Positions 27,170-35,627 are shown, counted from the stretch's first letter. The stretch: 45,775 nt of DNA from Marmoricola sp. (GCF_025965085.1 NZ_JAOPXP010000146.1:1-45775), one strand, 5' to 3'. The notes: generated by a model from the letters alone, not told the origin. A program made the numbers and translations.

Positions 27170-27310
27170 TCAGGCGTGTCCGGCGACGTGGTGCATCTCG
27201 ACGCCGACGAGCCCGTGCGCCTCCTGGTTGCACCCCGTGCGCCGCGGTGGCGTCAGGGCGTCGACCAGGCAGCCGCCCCGGGGGGCGTGCACGTCCATGA
27301 ACAAGGACAT
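27170..27310 (-). CDS. Short DUF4242-like protein (internally deleted)
   Basis: A 46-residue frame, MSLFMDVHAPRGG... ...EAHGLVGVEMHHVAGHA. The start (LFMDVH) and the end (CLVDA...EAHGLVxxE) match DUF4242 proteins, which are about 85-90 residues. The middle of about 35-40 residues, usually holding the YWVDE-type strand, is absent with the frame kept. A CCAGGG or AAGAGA element precedes the ATG. It lies 46 bases before the BTAD gene on the same strand. It may be a remnant pseudogene or a functional mini-protein. The family assignment is from memory of its signature and should be tested by profile search. Confidence 0.5.
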   Translation of the reverse strand: MSLFMDVHAPRGGCLVDALTPPRRTGCNQEAHGLVGVEMHHVAGHA

Positions 27311-27417
27311 CCCTGGACGTCTCTTCTGGGCGGTCCCGGCTCCGGTGCCGGAACCCCGGTTGCGAAGAGCTCAGCGCTTGCGCGTGTGATGCGGCGTGTG
27401 ACGGGGAGACGAACCGG

Positions 27418-29016
27418 TCAGGACCTCAGGTCACGCAGGACCCGCTGGCTGGCCAGCTTGCCCGGGGCGCCGATGACGCAGCCGCCGGGGTGAGTGCCCG
27501 AGCCGCACTGGTAGTAGCCGTGGATCGGGGTGGCGTACTGGCTCCAGCCGGGCGCCGGGCGGAAGAAGTACATCTGCGGCGCCAGGAACTCACCGGCGAA
27601 GATGTTGCCCTCGGTGAGCCCGGTGAGGCGCTCGATGTCGACCGGGGTGACGACCTCGCGGTGCAGCACCAGGTCGCCGAAGCCGGGGAAGTGCGACTCG
27701 AGGACGGACTGTGCCCGGTCGCCGAAGCGCTCCCGCTCGGCCTCCCAGTCGCTGCCGCGCAGCTCGTACGGCGCGTACTGCACGAAGCAGGACATCACGT
27801 GCTTGCCCGGAGGCGCCATGTCGGGATCGACGACGGACTGGATGGCGGCGTCGATGAAGGGTCGCTCGCTGTACCAGCCGTACTTCGCGGCATCGAAGGC
27901 ACGCTCGACGTACTCGATCGTCGGCCCGATGTTGAGGAAGCCGCCGTAGTGGTCGACCGTGTCGGGGAGCGCGGGGAAGACCGGCAGCGCGTTGAGCGCG
28001 AAGTTGACCTTCGCCGAGACCCCGCGGAACCGCATCCGCTCCACGTTGTCGACCAGGTCGGCGGGCAGCTCGCGCGGGTCGACCAGCTCCAGGAACGTAC
28101 GCCGGGGGTCGAGCGCCGACACGACCACCGGGGCACGGAACTCGGTCCCGTCCTCGAGGGCCACGCCCACGGCGCGACCTTCATGGGTGATCACGTGGCT
28201 GACGCGGGCCCCCAGCCGGATCTCCGCGCCGTTGGCCTCCGCGGACCGGGCGAGCACCTGGGTGAATCCGCCGTTGCCGCCCTTGTGGAACGCCCACGAC
28301 CCCAGGCGTCCGTCGTGCTCGCCCATCTTGTGGAACAGCAGCACCATCCCCGAGCCGGGGGACATCGGCCCGACCTTCGAGCCGATGATGCTGGAGGACG
28401 CGTGGAAGCCCTTGACCGCCTCGTGCTCGAAGTAGTCCTCCAGCCAGTCCGAGGCGCTCCCGGTGAGCAGGCGGACGACGTCGTGCATCACCTTGCGCTC
28501 GACGCCGCCGAGGTGGTCGAGCAGCCAGGCGACGTCAGCCCGGTCCTCGGGGTCCTTGCCGAAGACGTTGGGCGGCGGGTTGTCGAAGAGCGGCTGGACG
28601 GCCTGGACCACCCGGTCGAGGTCGTGGTGGTAGCGGTCGTAGGCGTCCGCGTCGTGTGGCGAGTGGCGGCGGATCTCCTGCACGTTCTGGCCGTGGTCGT
28701 CGCCGAGCAGCAGGTAGCCGCCGTCGCCGGTGGGGTGGAACGACGAGGGCATCATCAGCGGCATGAACCCGTGCTCGACGAGGTCCAGCTCCTGGATGAT
28801 CTCCGGTCGCAGCAGGCTGAGCGCGTAGGAGAAGGTGGTGAAGGAGAACCCGGGGACGACCTCCTCGGTGATCGCGGCCCCACCCACCAGATGTCGCTGC
28901 TCCAGCACCAGCGTGCGCAGACCTGCCTTGGCGAGGTAGCCGGCGTTCACCAGGCCGTTGTGGCCGCCGCCGACCACGATGGCGTCGTAGGTGGATCCGG
29001 TCTGTGCGGAGCTCAT
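27418..29016 (-). CDS. FAD-dependent oxidoreductase, phytoene-desaturase-like
   Basis: 532 residues. The N-terminal FAD motif is AIVVGGGHNGLVNAGYLAKAG with LRTLVLEQRHLVGGAA. A central VKGFHASSSIIGSKVGPMSPGSG is followed by HKGGNGGFTQVLARSAEANGAEI, and the C-terminal FAD signature is HGYYQCGSGTHPGGCVIGAPG. This fits the carotenoid-desaturase/PYROXD2-like amine-oxidase superfamily. No carotenoid genes are near, so desaturation of carotenoids is not implied. ATG overlaps the GcvT-like stop (ATGA), so both are one operon and may act on the same methylated or amino substrate. Confidence 0.87.
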   Translation of the reverse strand: MSSAQTGSTYDAIVVGGGHNGLVNAGYLAKAGLRTLVLEQRHLVGGAAITEEVVPGFSFTTFSYALSLLRPEIIQELDLVEHGFMPLMMPSSFHPTGDGGYLLLGDDHGQNVQEIRRHSPHDADAYDRYHHDLDRVVQAVQPLFDNPPPNVFGKDPEDRADVAWLLDHLGGVERKVMHDVVRLLTGSASDWLEDYFEHEAVKGFHASSSIIGSKVGPMSPGSGMVLLFHKMGEHDGRLGSWAFHKGGNGGFTQVLARSAEANGAEIRLGARVSHVITHEGRAVGVALEDGTEFRAPVVVSALDPRRTFLELVDPRELPADLVDNVERMRFRGVSAKVNFALNALPVFPALPDTVDHYGGFLNIGPTIEYVERAFDAAKYGWYSERPFIDAAIQSVVDPDMAPPGKHVMSCFVQYAPYELRGSDWEAERERFGDRAQSVLESHFPGFGDLVLHREVVTPVDIERLTGLTEGNIFAGEFLAPQMYFFRPAPGWSQYATPIHGYYQCGSGTHPGGCVIGAPGKLASQRVLRDLRS

Positions 29017-30230
29017 GGGCGCGCCGTCCTCCTCGCGGGGTTGAACAGGGGGAGCTTCGCGGTGCCAGCGGCGACCCGCGTGGTGTGGTGCGAGATCGCG
29101 ATCTCCAGGTGCACCGGTGAACCGGGCGCCGCGAGACCGGGCCTCAGCCTGGCCAGGCCGATGTGGCGTTGCAGGACGGGGGAGTAGACGAAGCTGGTCA
29201 CGAAGCCGACCTGCGAGCCGCCCTCCGGCGCGTCGTACAGCATCGACTCGTAGGGCAGCGGGCTCTCGTCCTTCGACGGCAGCAGGCCGGCGTCGCGGTG
29301 CAGCCTGTCCCAGTGGGCCCAGTCGACGACCACGCCGACGGTGGCCCACCGGGAGGTCCCCGTGAGCTCCCTGACGATGGCGTCCCGGCCCACGAAGGGC
29401 CGGTCGCCGTCCTCGACGCCGCGCAGCATCCAGCCCATGCCCAGCTCCTGGGGTGTCACCCTCTGGTCGTCGGTGAAGGCCAGGCGGCTGTTGTGCCACT
29501 CGACGTCGACCAGCGGGAGGCCGGCCTCTATGCGCAGCGACATCAGCGCCTCCTCGCCGAACGGCCGGATGCCGTGACCCTGCCCCGCCTCGAGGACCGC
29601 GTCGAGGACGTCGAGCGCGTGTCCGGACTCCACGGTGATCTCGAAGCCCAGGTCGCCGGTGTAGCCGGTGCGCGAGAGCGTGACCGGTGCCGAGGCGACC
29701 TGGGCCGGGGCGTGGTCGAAGAACGCGAGCGAGTCCGCCTCGGGCATCAGCGCGGACAGCACCGTCCGCGAGCGAGGTCCCTGTACGGCGAGCATCCCGA
29801 AGTCGTCCGAGACGTCCTCGAGGCTCACCCGCAACCGGCCGGCGAGGTCGCAGAACCAGCCCAACGCCGGCCGTGCGACGGTGAGCAGGAACTCGGTCGC
29901 CGAGTGCCGGAAGACGACGCCGTCCTCCATGACGTAGCCGCGGTCGTCGCACCAGAGCGTGTACTGGGCCTGCCCCGGCCGGCAGGTGCGGATGTCGCGG
30001 ACGAGCACGCCGGCCAGGAAGCGCTCGGCGTCCGGCCCCTCGATCCGGTACTTGAACAGGGGAGAGGTGTCGAAGACCCCGACGGAGTTCCGGACGGCGA
30101 AGTACTCGTGCTTGGGCGAGTGGGTGTAGCGCAGCGCCGAGAGGTACCCCTGCCAGTGGGTGTAGAGCCCCTGGGTGTTCAGCTCGCTCAGCCGCGCGTG
30201 GAACGGAGTCGTCCTGATCACCGCGGCCAC
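29013..30230 (-). CDS. GcvT-like aminomethyltransferase/demethylase family protein
   Basis: 405 residues. The GcvT folate-binding fold is recognisable: VGVFDTSPLFKYRIEGPDAERFLAGVL, YTLWCDDRGYVMEDGVVFR, DFGMLAVQGPRSRTVLSAL, TGYTGDLGFEITVE, and the C-terminal beta barrel (GSQVGFVTSFVYSPVLQRHIGLARLRPG). Family members move one-carbon units to tetrahydrofolate: glycine cleavage T protein, DMSP demethylase, dimethylglycine or O-demethylases. No gcvH or gcvP is nearby, so a stand-alone demethylase is more likely. GTG at 30230 is the start. It pairs with the flavoprotein by a four-base overlap. Confidence 0.85.
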   Translation of the reverse strand: MAAVIRTTPFHARLSELNTQGLYTHWQGYLSALRYTHSPKHEYFAVRNSVGVFDTSPLFKYRIEGPDAERFLAGVLVRDIRTCRPGQAQYTLWCDDRGYVMEDGVVFRHSATEFLLTVARPALGWFCDLAGRLRVSLEDVSDDFGMLAVQGPRSRTVLSALMPEADSLAFFDHAPAQVASAPVTLSRTGYTGDLGFEITVESGHALDVLDAVLEAGQGHGIRPFGEEALMSLRIEAGLPLVDVEWHNSRLAFTDDQRVTPQELGMGWMLRGVEDGDRPFVGRDAIVRELTGTSRWATVGVVVDWAHWDRLHRDAGLLPSKDESPLPYESMLYDAPEGGSQVGFVTSFVYSPVLQRHIGLARLRPGLAAPGSPVHLEIAISHHTTRVAAGTAKLPLFNPARRTARP

Positions 30231-30361
30231 CTGACGCTCGCGATCCCCATGGCGGGCAGCATAGGACCCGACGAGGTCGTGGAGGCCGGGACGTCGGACC
30301 CCGAAGCCGGCCGTTTCCGGGCGGGCACCGCCGTCGCGGCAGGGGTCGGCGTCCTCCTCCG

Positions 30362-30393
30362 GAGCCTCCGGGCCGGCACGTCACCGGAGGCTC
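30362..30393. repeat. Perfect inverted repeat GAGCCTCCGG-N12-CCGGAGGCTC
   Basis: Ten-base perfect arms with a 12-base spacer that itself contains GCCGGC. As RNA it would form a stable hairpin. It lies between divergent genes, where a terminator is not expected, so it may be an operator or the trace of a lost gene end. Confidence 0.55.
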
Positions 30394-30472
30394 GAGGCCG
30401 GCATCCACCTGTCGACGCTGGATGAGCTCGTCGCGGCGTACCTGCGGGCATGCGCATTTCCTCAGTCGTTGA

Positions 30473-30479
30473 CGAAAGT
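30473..30479 (-). promoter_or_regulatory. ACTTTCG motif in ROK gene promoter region
   Basis: CGAAAGT on the plus strand, ACTTTCG on the minus, 73 bases before the ROK start and overlapping a TTGACG -35-like box. The same heptamer occurs before the transporter operon at 31769-31775, with a one-mismatch copy at 31756. It may be the ROK operator half-site. Confidence 0.4.
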
Positions 30480-30551
30480 ATGACGATCGCGCGCGCTACC
30501 TGTTGCTGCACATCAGCGGATCTTCCATCGCCGCCGTGGCAGTATCCAGTC

Positions 30552-31748
30552 ATGTCGCACCTGCTCTCCGGTCGGGCCGAGACCCCCACCCAGTCCCGCA
30601 TCCTGACCTACGTCCGTGACGAGGGACCGCTCTCGCGGATGGATCTCGCCGCCCGTCTGAATGTCTCTCGCACGACGGTCGCCGCCGAGGTGGGGAGGCT
30701 GGTCGAGCTCGGGCTGGCCGAGGACGGGGGACCTGCGGCCTCGAGGGGCGGCCGCCGGTCGACGTTGGTCGACCTGGACGCCGGGCTCAGGTTCGTCGGG
30801 GTCCAGCTCGGCGCGACCTCCATGCGCGTGGCGATGACCGATGGACGCCTGGGCGTGCTCGCGCGTGCGTCCTCGCCCGGAGCAGACATCCGGCGCGGGC
30901 CCGAGGCCGTCCTGGCCGAGGTCATCGTCCTGATCCGCAAGGTCCTGGCCGATCACGGCATCGAACGTCCGGCAGGCATCGGCATCGGCGTCCCCGGCCC
31001 GGTCGACTTCCAGGTCGGCGTACCGGTCTCGCCTCCGATCATGCCGGGCTGGGACGGCTATCCCGTGCGCGATGCCCTGTCGCGGGAGTTCGGGAGCCCG
31101 GTGCTCCTCGACAACGACGTGAACGTCATGGCGCTGGGGGAGCAGCACAACGGCGTGGCCCGATCCGCCTCGGACTTCCTCTTCGTGAAGATCGGCACCG
31201 GCATCGGCTGCGGGATCGTCGTCCAGCGCCACCTCTACCGCGGGGCAGACGGTTGCGCCGGGGACATCGGCCACATCCGGCTGGACCAGAACGGGCCCGT
31301 CTGTGCGTGCGGCAACCACGGGTGTCTGGAGGCCTTCTTCGGTGGAGCCGCGCTGGCCAGGGACGCCACGGCCGCCGCACGGACAGGCCGCTCGGACGTG
31401 CTGGCCGACCTGCTCGAGCAGCACGGCTCGCTCACCTCGGAGCACGTCGGCCTCGCGATCACCCAGGGTGACCCCGCCTCGCTCCAGCTCGTCCGCGACG
31501 GTGGGCGCCGGGTCGGTGACGTGCTGGCCAGCCTGGTCTCCTTCTTCAACCCCGGGCTGATCGTCATCGGGGGCGGCGTCGCCGGTCTCGGGCACGCCCT
31601 GCTGGCCGAGATCCGCAGCGTGGTCTACCGGCAGTCCCTGCCGTTGGCGACCGGAAACATGCCGGTGGTGCTGAGCGAGCTCGGCAACGACGCGGGCGTC
31701 ATCGGCGCCGCGAGGCTCATCAGCGACGCGGTGTATGCCGCCGGGTGA
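30552..31748 (+). CDS. ROK-family transcriptional regulator
   Basis: 398 residues. The N-terminal MarR-like HTH is at about 12-65 (TPTQSRILTYVRDEGPLSRMDLAARLNVSRTTVAAEVGRL). The ROK sugar-kinase-like domain has DLDAGLRFVGVQLGATSMRVAM (phosphate 1), LLDNDVNVMALGE (catalytic Asp), VKIGTGIGCGIVV, and the ROK zinc motif CACGNHGCLEAF. Such proteins repress sugar operons until their sugar binds. ATG at 30552 is chosen by family length; the frame opens earlier without a ribosome site. It lies directly before a sugar ABC transporter operon and probably controls it. Confidence 0.92.
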   Translation: MSHLLSGRAETPTQSRILTYVRDEGPLSRMDLAARLNVSRTTVAAEVGRLVELGLAEDGGPAASRGGRRSTLVDLDAGLRFVGVQLGATSMRVAMTDGRLGVLARASSPGADIRRGPEAVLAEVIVLIRKVLADHGIERPAGIGIGVPGPVDFQVGVPVSPPIMPGWDGYPVRDALSREFGSPVLLDNDVNVMALGEQHNGVARSASDFLFVKIGTGIGCGIVVQRHLYRGADGCAGDIGHIRLDQNGPVCACGNHGCLEAFFGGAALARDATAAARTGRSDVLADLLEQHGSLTSEHVGLAITQGDPASLQLVRDGGRRVGDVLASLVSFFNPGLIVIGGGVAGLGHALLAEIRSVVYRQSLPLATGNMPVVLSELGNDAGVIGAARLISDAVYAAG

Positions 31749-31755
31749 TCCAGCA

Positions 31756-31775
31756 TCTTTCGCAAGTGACTTTCG
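31756..31775 (+). promoter_or_regulatory. Repeated CTTTCG motif (candidate ROK operator)
   Basis: TCTTTCG at 31756-31762 and ACTTTCG at 31769-31775, spaced 13 bases, just upstream of the candidate -35 box of the transporter operon. The second copy is part of the palindrome TTTCGAAA (31771-31778). Confidence 0.45.
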
Positions 31776-31783
31776 AAATAGCC

Positions 31784-31812
31784 TTGCTCTCTTTCCTTTG
31801 ATCCCCTAGGTT
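31784..31812 (+). promoter_or_regulatory. Candidate promoter of the sugar ABC operon
   Basis: TTGCTC, 17 bases, TAGGTT, 53 bases before the ATPase start. Only half the consensus bases match, but the spacing is ideal and this is the most AT-rich stretch nearby. Confidence 0.35.
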
Positions 31813-31865
31813 TCGTGCCAGACCGCGAGTGACCCTCGTCACGCTGGTGGTCCAGAGGAGTCAGG

Positions 31866-33383
31866 GTGAGTGTTCCCGAAGGCGCGCCGTTGCTCGAGAT
31901 GAGCGGCATCGTGAAGACGTTCCCGGGTGTCCGGGCCCTCGACGGCGTCGACCTGGTCGTCCGGCCGGGCGAGGTCCACTGCCTCCTGGGCCAGAACGGC
32001 GCCGGCAAGTCGACCCTGATCAAGGTGCTCGCCGGGGCGCACCGCCCCGACGAGGGCTCGATCCGGTGGGCGGGCGACCCCGTCTCGCTGAGCACGCCGG
32101 ACACCTCGATCGCCCTCGGCATCTCCACGATCTACCAGGAGCTCGACCTCGTCGCTGGGCTGACCGTGGCCGAGAACATCTTCCTCGGGCACGAGATGTC
32201 CCGCGGCGGTCTGGTCCGCCGCGGTGAGACACGGCGGAAGGCCACGGCGCTCCTCGCCCGTCTGGGCCACCAGGAGATCCGCGTCGACCGCGAGGTCGGC
32301 ACCCTCCCCGCCTCGGGGCAGCAGATCGTGAGCATGGCGCGCGCGCTGTCGCACGACACCCGGCTGATCGTCATGGACGAGCCGTCGGCCGCCCTCGACC
32401 AGCAGGAGGTCCAGACGCTCTTCCGGGTGATCCGCGACCTGACCACGCAGGGTGTCGCCGTCGTCTACATCTCCCACCGGCTCGAGGAGATCAGGCAGGT
32501 GGGCGACCGGGTCACGGTCCTCAAGGACGGCCGGACGGTGGCGACCGACCTAGCGGCGAAGGACACCCCCACGGCGGAGCTGATCCGGCTGATGACCGGC
32601 CGGGACATCGAGTACGTCTTCCCGCAGCGGACCCCGCCTGACTCTTCGGCCGCCACGCTCCTCGAGGTCGAGAACCTCAGTCTGAACAAGGTCTTCGCCG
32701 ACGTGAGCTTCACGGTCGCGGCCGGTGAGATCGTCGGTCTCGCGGGGTTGGTCGGCTCGGGTCGCTCGGAGATCCTGGAGTCGGTGTACGGCGCCCGCAG
32801 GCCCAACGGCGGAACCGTGCGTGTCGACGGCAACCGGCTTCGGGCCGGCTCGGTCGGTGCGGCGGTGAAGGCGGGCATCGGCCTGGCGCCCGAGGAGCGC
32901 AAGAGTCAGGGCCTCCTGCTCGACCAGCCGATCTACCAGAACATCACGGTCTCGAGCATGGGGCGGTTCGCCCGCGCCGGCTTCCTCAAGGGCTCCTCCG
33001 AGCGGGCGTCGGCGACCGAGTGGGCGAAGGCACTCGACGTGCGGCCCGCAGGGGTGGAGCGTCCGGTGCGCACGCTCTCGGGCGGCAACCAGCAGAAGGT
33101 CGTTCTGGCTCGCTGGCTCCTCCGCGACTGCCGGGTGCTCCTGCTGGACGAGCCCACCCGCGGCGTCGACGTGGGCGCCCGCAGCGAGATCTACGCGGCA
33201 ATCCGCTCCCTCGCCGACAGGGGCATGGCTGTGGTGGTCGTCTCCAGCGAGGTGGAGGAGGTCCTGGGTCTGGCCGACCGGGTCCTCGTCGTACGCGAGG
33301 GGCGGATCGTGCACAGCGGCCCCGCGACCGAGATCGACGAGCACCGGGTACTCGACCTGGTGATGGAGGGAAGCGCGGCGTGA
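31866..33383 (+). CDS. Sugar ABC transporter ATP-binding protein (RbsA/MglA-like)
   Basis: 505 residues with two ABC domains, as in the monosaccharide (CUT2) importers. The first has Walker A GQNGAGKST near 42, a degenerate signature LPASGQQIVSMARAL, and Walker B LIVMDEPSAALD. The second has the usual degenerate Walker A GLVGSGRSE near 295, signature LSGGNQQKVVLARWL, and Walker B VLLLDEPTRGVDVG. Only the first site is likely to hydrolyse ATP well. The start is a GTG with GAGGAG upstream. Its stop overlaps the permease start (GTGA). Confidence 0.94.
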   Translation: MSVPEGAPLLEMSGIVKTFPGVRALDGVDLVVRPGEVHCLLGQNGAGKSTLIKVLAGAHRPDEGSIRWAGDPVSLSTPDTSIALGISTIYQELDLVAGLTVAENIFLGHEMSRGGLVRRGETRRKATALLARLGHQEIRVDREVGTLPASGQQIVSMARALSHDTRLIVMDEPSAALDQQEVQTLFRVIRDLTTQGVAVVYISHRLEEIRQVGDRVTVLKDGRTVATDLAAKDTPTAELIRLMTGRDIEYVFPQRTPPDSSAATLLEVENLSLNKVFADVSFTVAAGEIVGLAGLVGSGRSEILESVYGARRPNGGTVRVDGNRLRAGSVGAAVKAGIGLAPEERKSQGLLLDQPIYQNITVSSMGRFARAGFLKGSSERASATEWAKALDVRPAGVERPVRTLSGGNQQKVVLARWLLRDCRVLLLDEPTRGVDVGARSEIYAAIRSLADRGMAVVVVSSEVEEVLGLADRVLVVREGRIVHSGPATEIDEHRVLDLVMEGSAA

Positions 33384-34462
33384 CTCATCAACGAGAGGCC
33401 GTCACCGACGGCGAGAAGCCGGACGCCGGCCCGGACTCTGGAGTGGTGCAGGTGCCCTTGTCCGGCAGCGGCAAGGCGCGCACCGGCGCCGCAGGCTTCC
33501 TGCTCGGTTCGTCGGTCGGGCGCAACCTGGGACTGGTCGTCGCCCTCTTCGTGCTCTGCCTCGTCGGGGTGGCGACCGCGGGGCAGCAGTTCGCCAGCGT
33601 CGACAACGGCCTCACCATCTTGAGGCTGGCGTCGGTGATCGGCGTCGTGTCGGTCGGGATGACGTTCGTGATCACAGGCGGTGGCATCGACCTGTCGGTG
33701 GGGGCCATCGTCGCGCTGGCGTCGGTGTGGTCGACCACCCTGGCCACGCAGTCGCTCGCTCGCGGGAACCACTGGACCCTGATCATCCTCGTCGCCCTCA
33801 TCGTCGGCATGGGGTGTGGGCTCGTCAACGGGCTCCTGATCGCCTACGGCAGGGTCGTTCCCTTCATCGCCACCCTGGCGATGCTGGCCGCTGCCCGTGG
33901 GCTCGCCGAGATCATCGCCCAGCGGCGGACCCAGATCGTCAGCGTGCCGGGGTTCACGGACTTCTTCCGGCATGACGTGCTGGGCATCCCGCTGCTCGTC
34001 ATCATCTTCGCGGTGGTGGCCGCGATCGGCTGGCTGGTGCTCAACCGCACCACCTTCGGGCGCCGCACCTTCGCGGTGGGTGGCAACCCCGAAGCGGCGC
34101 GGTTGGCCGGCATCAACGTCCAACGGCACACGGTCGCCCTCTACGTGATCGTCGGGCTCTGCTGCGGCATCGCGGCCGTGATGATCGTCGCCCGTACGAC
34201 GACGGGCTCGTCCACGCACGGCACGCTCTACGAGCTCGACGCCATCGCCGCAGTCGTGATCGGCGGCACCCTGCTCTCCGGCGGTCGCGGCACCATCGTC
34301 GGCACCGTCCTCGGGGTGCTGATCTTCACGACGCTGTCCAACGTCTTCACGCAGAACAACCTGTCCAGCTCGGCCCAGTCGGTCGCCAAGGGACTCATCA
34401 TCGTCGTCGCGGTCCTGCTCCAGCAACGTCTCGCGGCACGCAGCAACAACGGCAGCACCTAG
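33380..34462 (+). CDS. Sugar ABC transporter permease (RbsC-like)
   Basis: 360 residues with about ten membrane helices. The N-terminal 45 residues are polar and cytoplasmic. Family marks are GMTFVITGGGIDLSVGAIVALASV, YGRVVPFIATLAMLAAARGLA, RRTFAVGGNPEAARLAGINV (the cytoplasmic loop that meets the ATPase) and DAIAAVVIGGTLLSGGRGTI near the end. It forms a homodimer channel with the ATPase and the lipoprotein. GTG at 33380 overlaps the ATPase stop. Confidence 0.94.
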   Translation: MTHQREAVTDGEKPDAGPDSGVVQVPLSGSGKARTGAAGFLLGSSVGRNLGLVVALFVLCLVGVATAGQQFASVDNGLTILRLASVIGVVSVGMTFVITGGGIDLSVGAIVALASVWSTTLATQSLARGNHWTLIILVALIVGMGCGLVNGLLIAYGRVVPFIATLAMLAAARGLAEIIAQRRTQIVSVPGFTDFFRHDVLGIPLLVIIFAVVAAIGWLVLNRTTFGRRTFAVGGNPEAARLAGINVQRHTVALYVIVGLCCGIAAVMIVARTTTGSSTHGTLYELDAIAAVVIGGTLLSGGRGTIVGTVLGVLIFTTLSNVFTQNNLSSSAQSVAKGLIIVVAVLLQQRLAARSNNGST

Positions 34463-34534
34463 CGCGCACCACCGCCCCACGAAGGTCCACCACCTCTCAC
34501 GACAACCAGTTCTCGAAACACCGAAGGAGCAGCC

Positions 34535-35593
34535 ATGTCTCGCACCACCCCACGCCGCCGGCTCGCGCTGGCCACCGGAACCGCCCTCGCCGGGCTGCTG
34601 GTCGTGTCCGCCTGCAGCACGTCCACGAACGACACTGCGAGCGGCAGCAGCAACAGCAGCGACTCGGCCCGGGCCACGTCGAAGAACGATGACCCGGGGA
34701 AGAAGGTCGTCATCGGGTTCTCGGGCCCGGCCGCCGACCATGGCTGGCTGGCGGCCATCAACAGCTCCGCCCTCGCGGAGGCGAAGAAGTACTCCGACGT
34801 GGAGCTGAAGAGCGCCGAGGGCACCAACGACGCCAACCAGCAGATCAGCCAGGTCGAGACCTTCATCAACGACAAGGTCGACGCCATCGTGCTGCTGCCC
34901 ACGGACGGCGCAGCGCTGACCGACGTGGCGACCAAGGCCATGCAGGCGGGCATCCCGGTCATCAACGTCGACCGCGAGTTCTCGACGCCGTTCGCCGCGC
35001 GAACCACCATCCTCGGTGACAACTACGGCATGGGCGTCTCGGCCGGCACCTACGCCTGCAAGGTGATCAAGGACAAGAAGATCAAGGACGCCGTCGTCGC
35101 GGAGATCGCCGGCATCGACGCGCTGCCCCTGACCCAGGACCGGTCGAAGGGCTTCAAGGACGCGCTCGCGGACTGCGGTGAGAAGGTGGACAACCGCGTC
35201 GCGGCGGAGTTCACCGTCGAGTCGGGCGAGAAGGTGGCCTCGAACCTGCTGCAGGCCGCTCCCAAGATCGACATCATCTGGAACCACGACGACGACCAGG
35301 GGGTCGGCGTCAAGGCTGCCTTCGACAACGCCGGCCGCAAGGAGTTCACGTTCATCGGTGGCGCAGGCTCGGCCAACGCGATGCGATGGATCAAGAGCGG
35401 CGAGATGGCCGCGACGGTCATCTACCCGCCCACCCAGGCGGCCGACGGCATCCGCCTGGCGCGCCTGATCGCGCAGGGCAAGGGTCTCTCCGACCTGGTG
35501 CAGCTCGAGGTCCCCAAGAGGATCGTGCTGAACGCCCCTGTGGTCACCAAGGACAACGTCGACCAGTACATGGCGCTCGGTTTCGAGTCCTGA
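34535..35593 (+). CDS. Sugar-binding lipoprotein of ABC transporter
   Basis: 352 residues. A lipoprotein signal is clear: basic start, hydrophobic core, lipobox VSAC with Cys at residue 27, then a Ser/Asn/Thr-rich linker. The mature part is a type I periplasmic-binding fold: VVIGFSGPAADHGWLAAINS, AIVLLPTDGAALTDVATKAMQAGIPVINVDR, DIIWNHDDDQGVGVKAAFD. It is anchored outside the membrane and delivers a sugar or polyol to the permease. ATG has AAGGAG upstream. The ligand is not evident; ribose, xylose, galactose and inositol binders all share this fold. Confidence 0.93.
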   Translation: MSRTTPRRRLALATGTALAGLLVVSACSTSTNDTASGSSNSSDSARATSKNDDPGKKVVIGFSGPAADHGWLAAINSSALAEAKKYSDVELKSAEGTNDANQQISQVETFINDKVDAIVLLPTDGAALTDVATKAMQAGIPVINVDREFSTPFAARTTILGDNYGMGVSAGTYACKVIKDKKIKDAVVAEIAGIDALPLTQDRSKGFKDALADCGEKVDNRVAAEFTVESGEKVASNLLQAAPKIDIIWNHDDDQGVGVKAAFDNAGRKEFTFIGGAGSANAMRWIKSGEMAATVIYPPTQAADGIRLARLIAQGKGLSDLVQLEVPKRIVLNAPVVTKDNVDQYMALGFES

Positions 35594-35600
35594 CCGGCGG

Positions 35601-35627
35601 GCGGCCGGATCGTGACGACCCGGCCGC
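35601..35627 (+). terminator. Hairpin after the binding-protein gene
   Basis: GCGGCCGG, 11-base loop, CCGGCCGC: perfect 8-base stem seven bases after the stop. There is no T-run. Such hairpins often stabilise or partly end the message after a binding-protein gene, so that it is made in excess over downstream enzymes. Confidence 0.6.

Larger units (their letters stand above)
30231..30551. other. Divergent intergenic region with hairpin and coding-like remnant
   Basis: 321 bases between the leftward GcvT-like gene and the rightward ROK gene. It holds a perfect 10-base inverted repeat at 30362-30393, a plus-strand stretch around 30391-30480 that reads like the end of a protein (LEAGIHLSTLDELVAAYLRA, then a stop), and a CGAAAGT motif at 30473 beside a TTGACG -35-like box. 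No complete gene is seen. Promoters for both flanking genes must lie here. Confidence 0.55.

Noticed and set aside
27047-27493. Plus-strand frame across the gap between the BTAD and flavoprotein genes
   Set aside because: The minus-strand DUF4242-like frame explains the conserved residues here. The plus frame has no motif.
30218-30601. 127-codon minus-strand frame before the ROK gene
   Set aside because: No ribosome site, atypical composition, and it overlaps the GcvT-like start and the ROK coding start.
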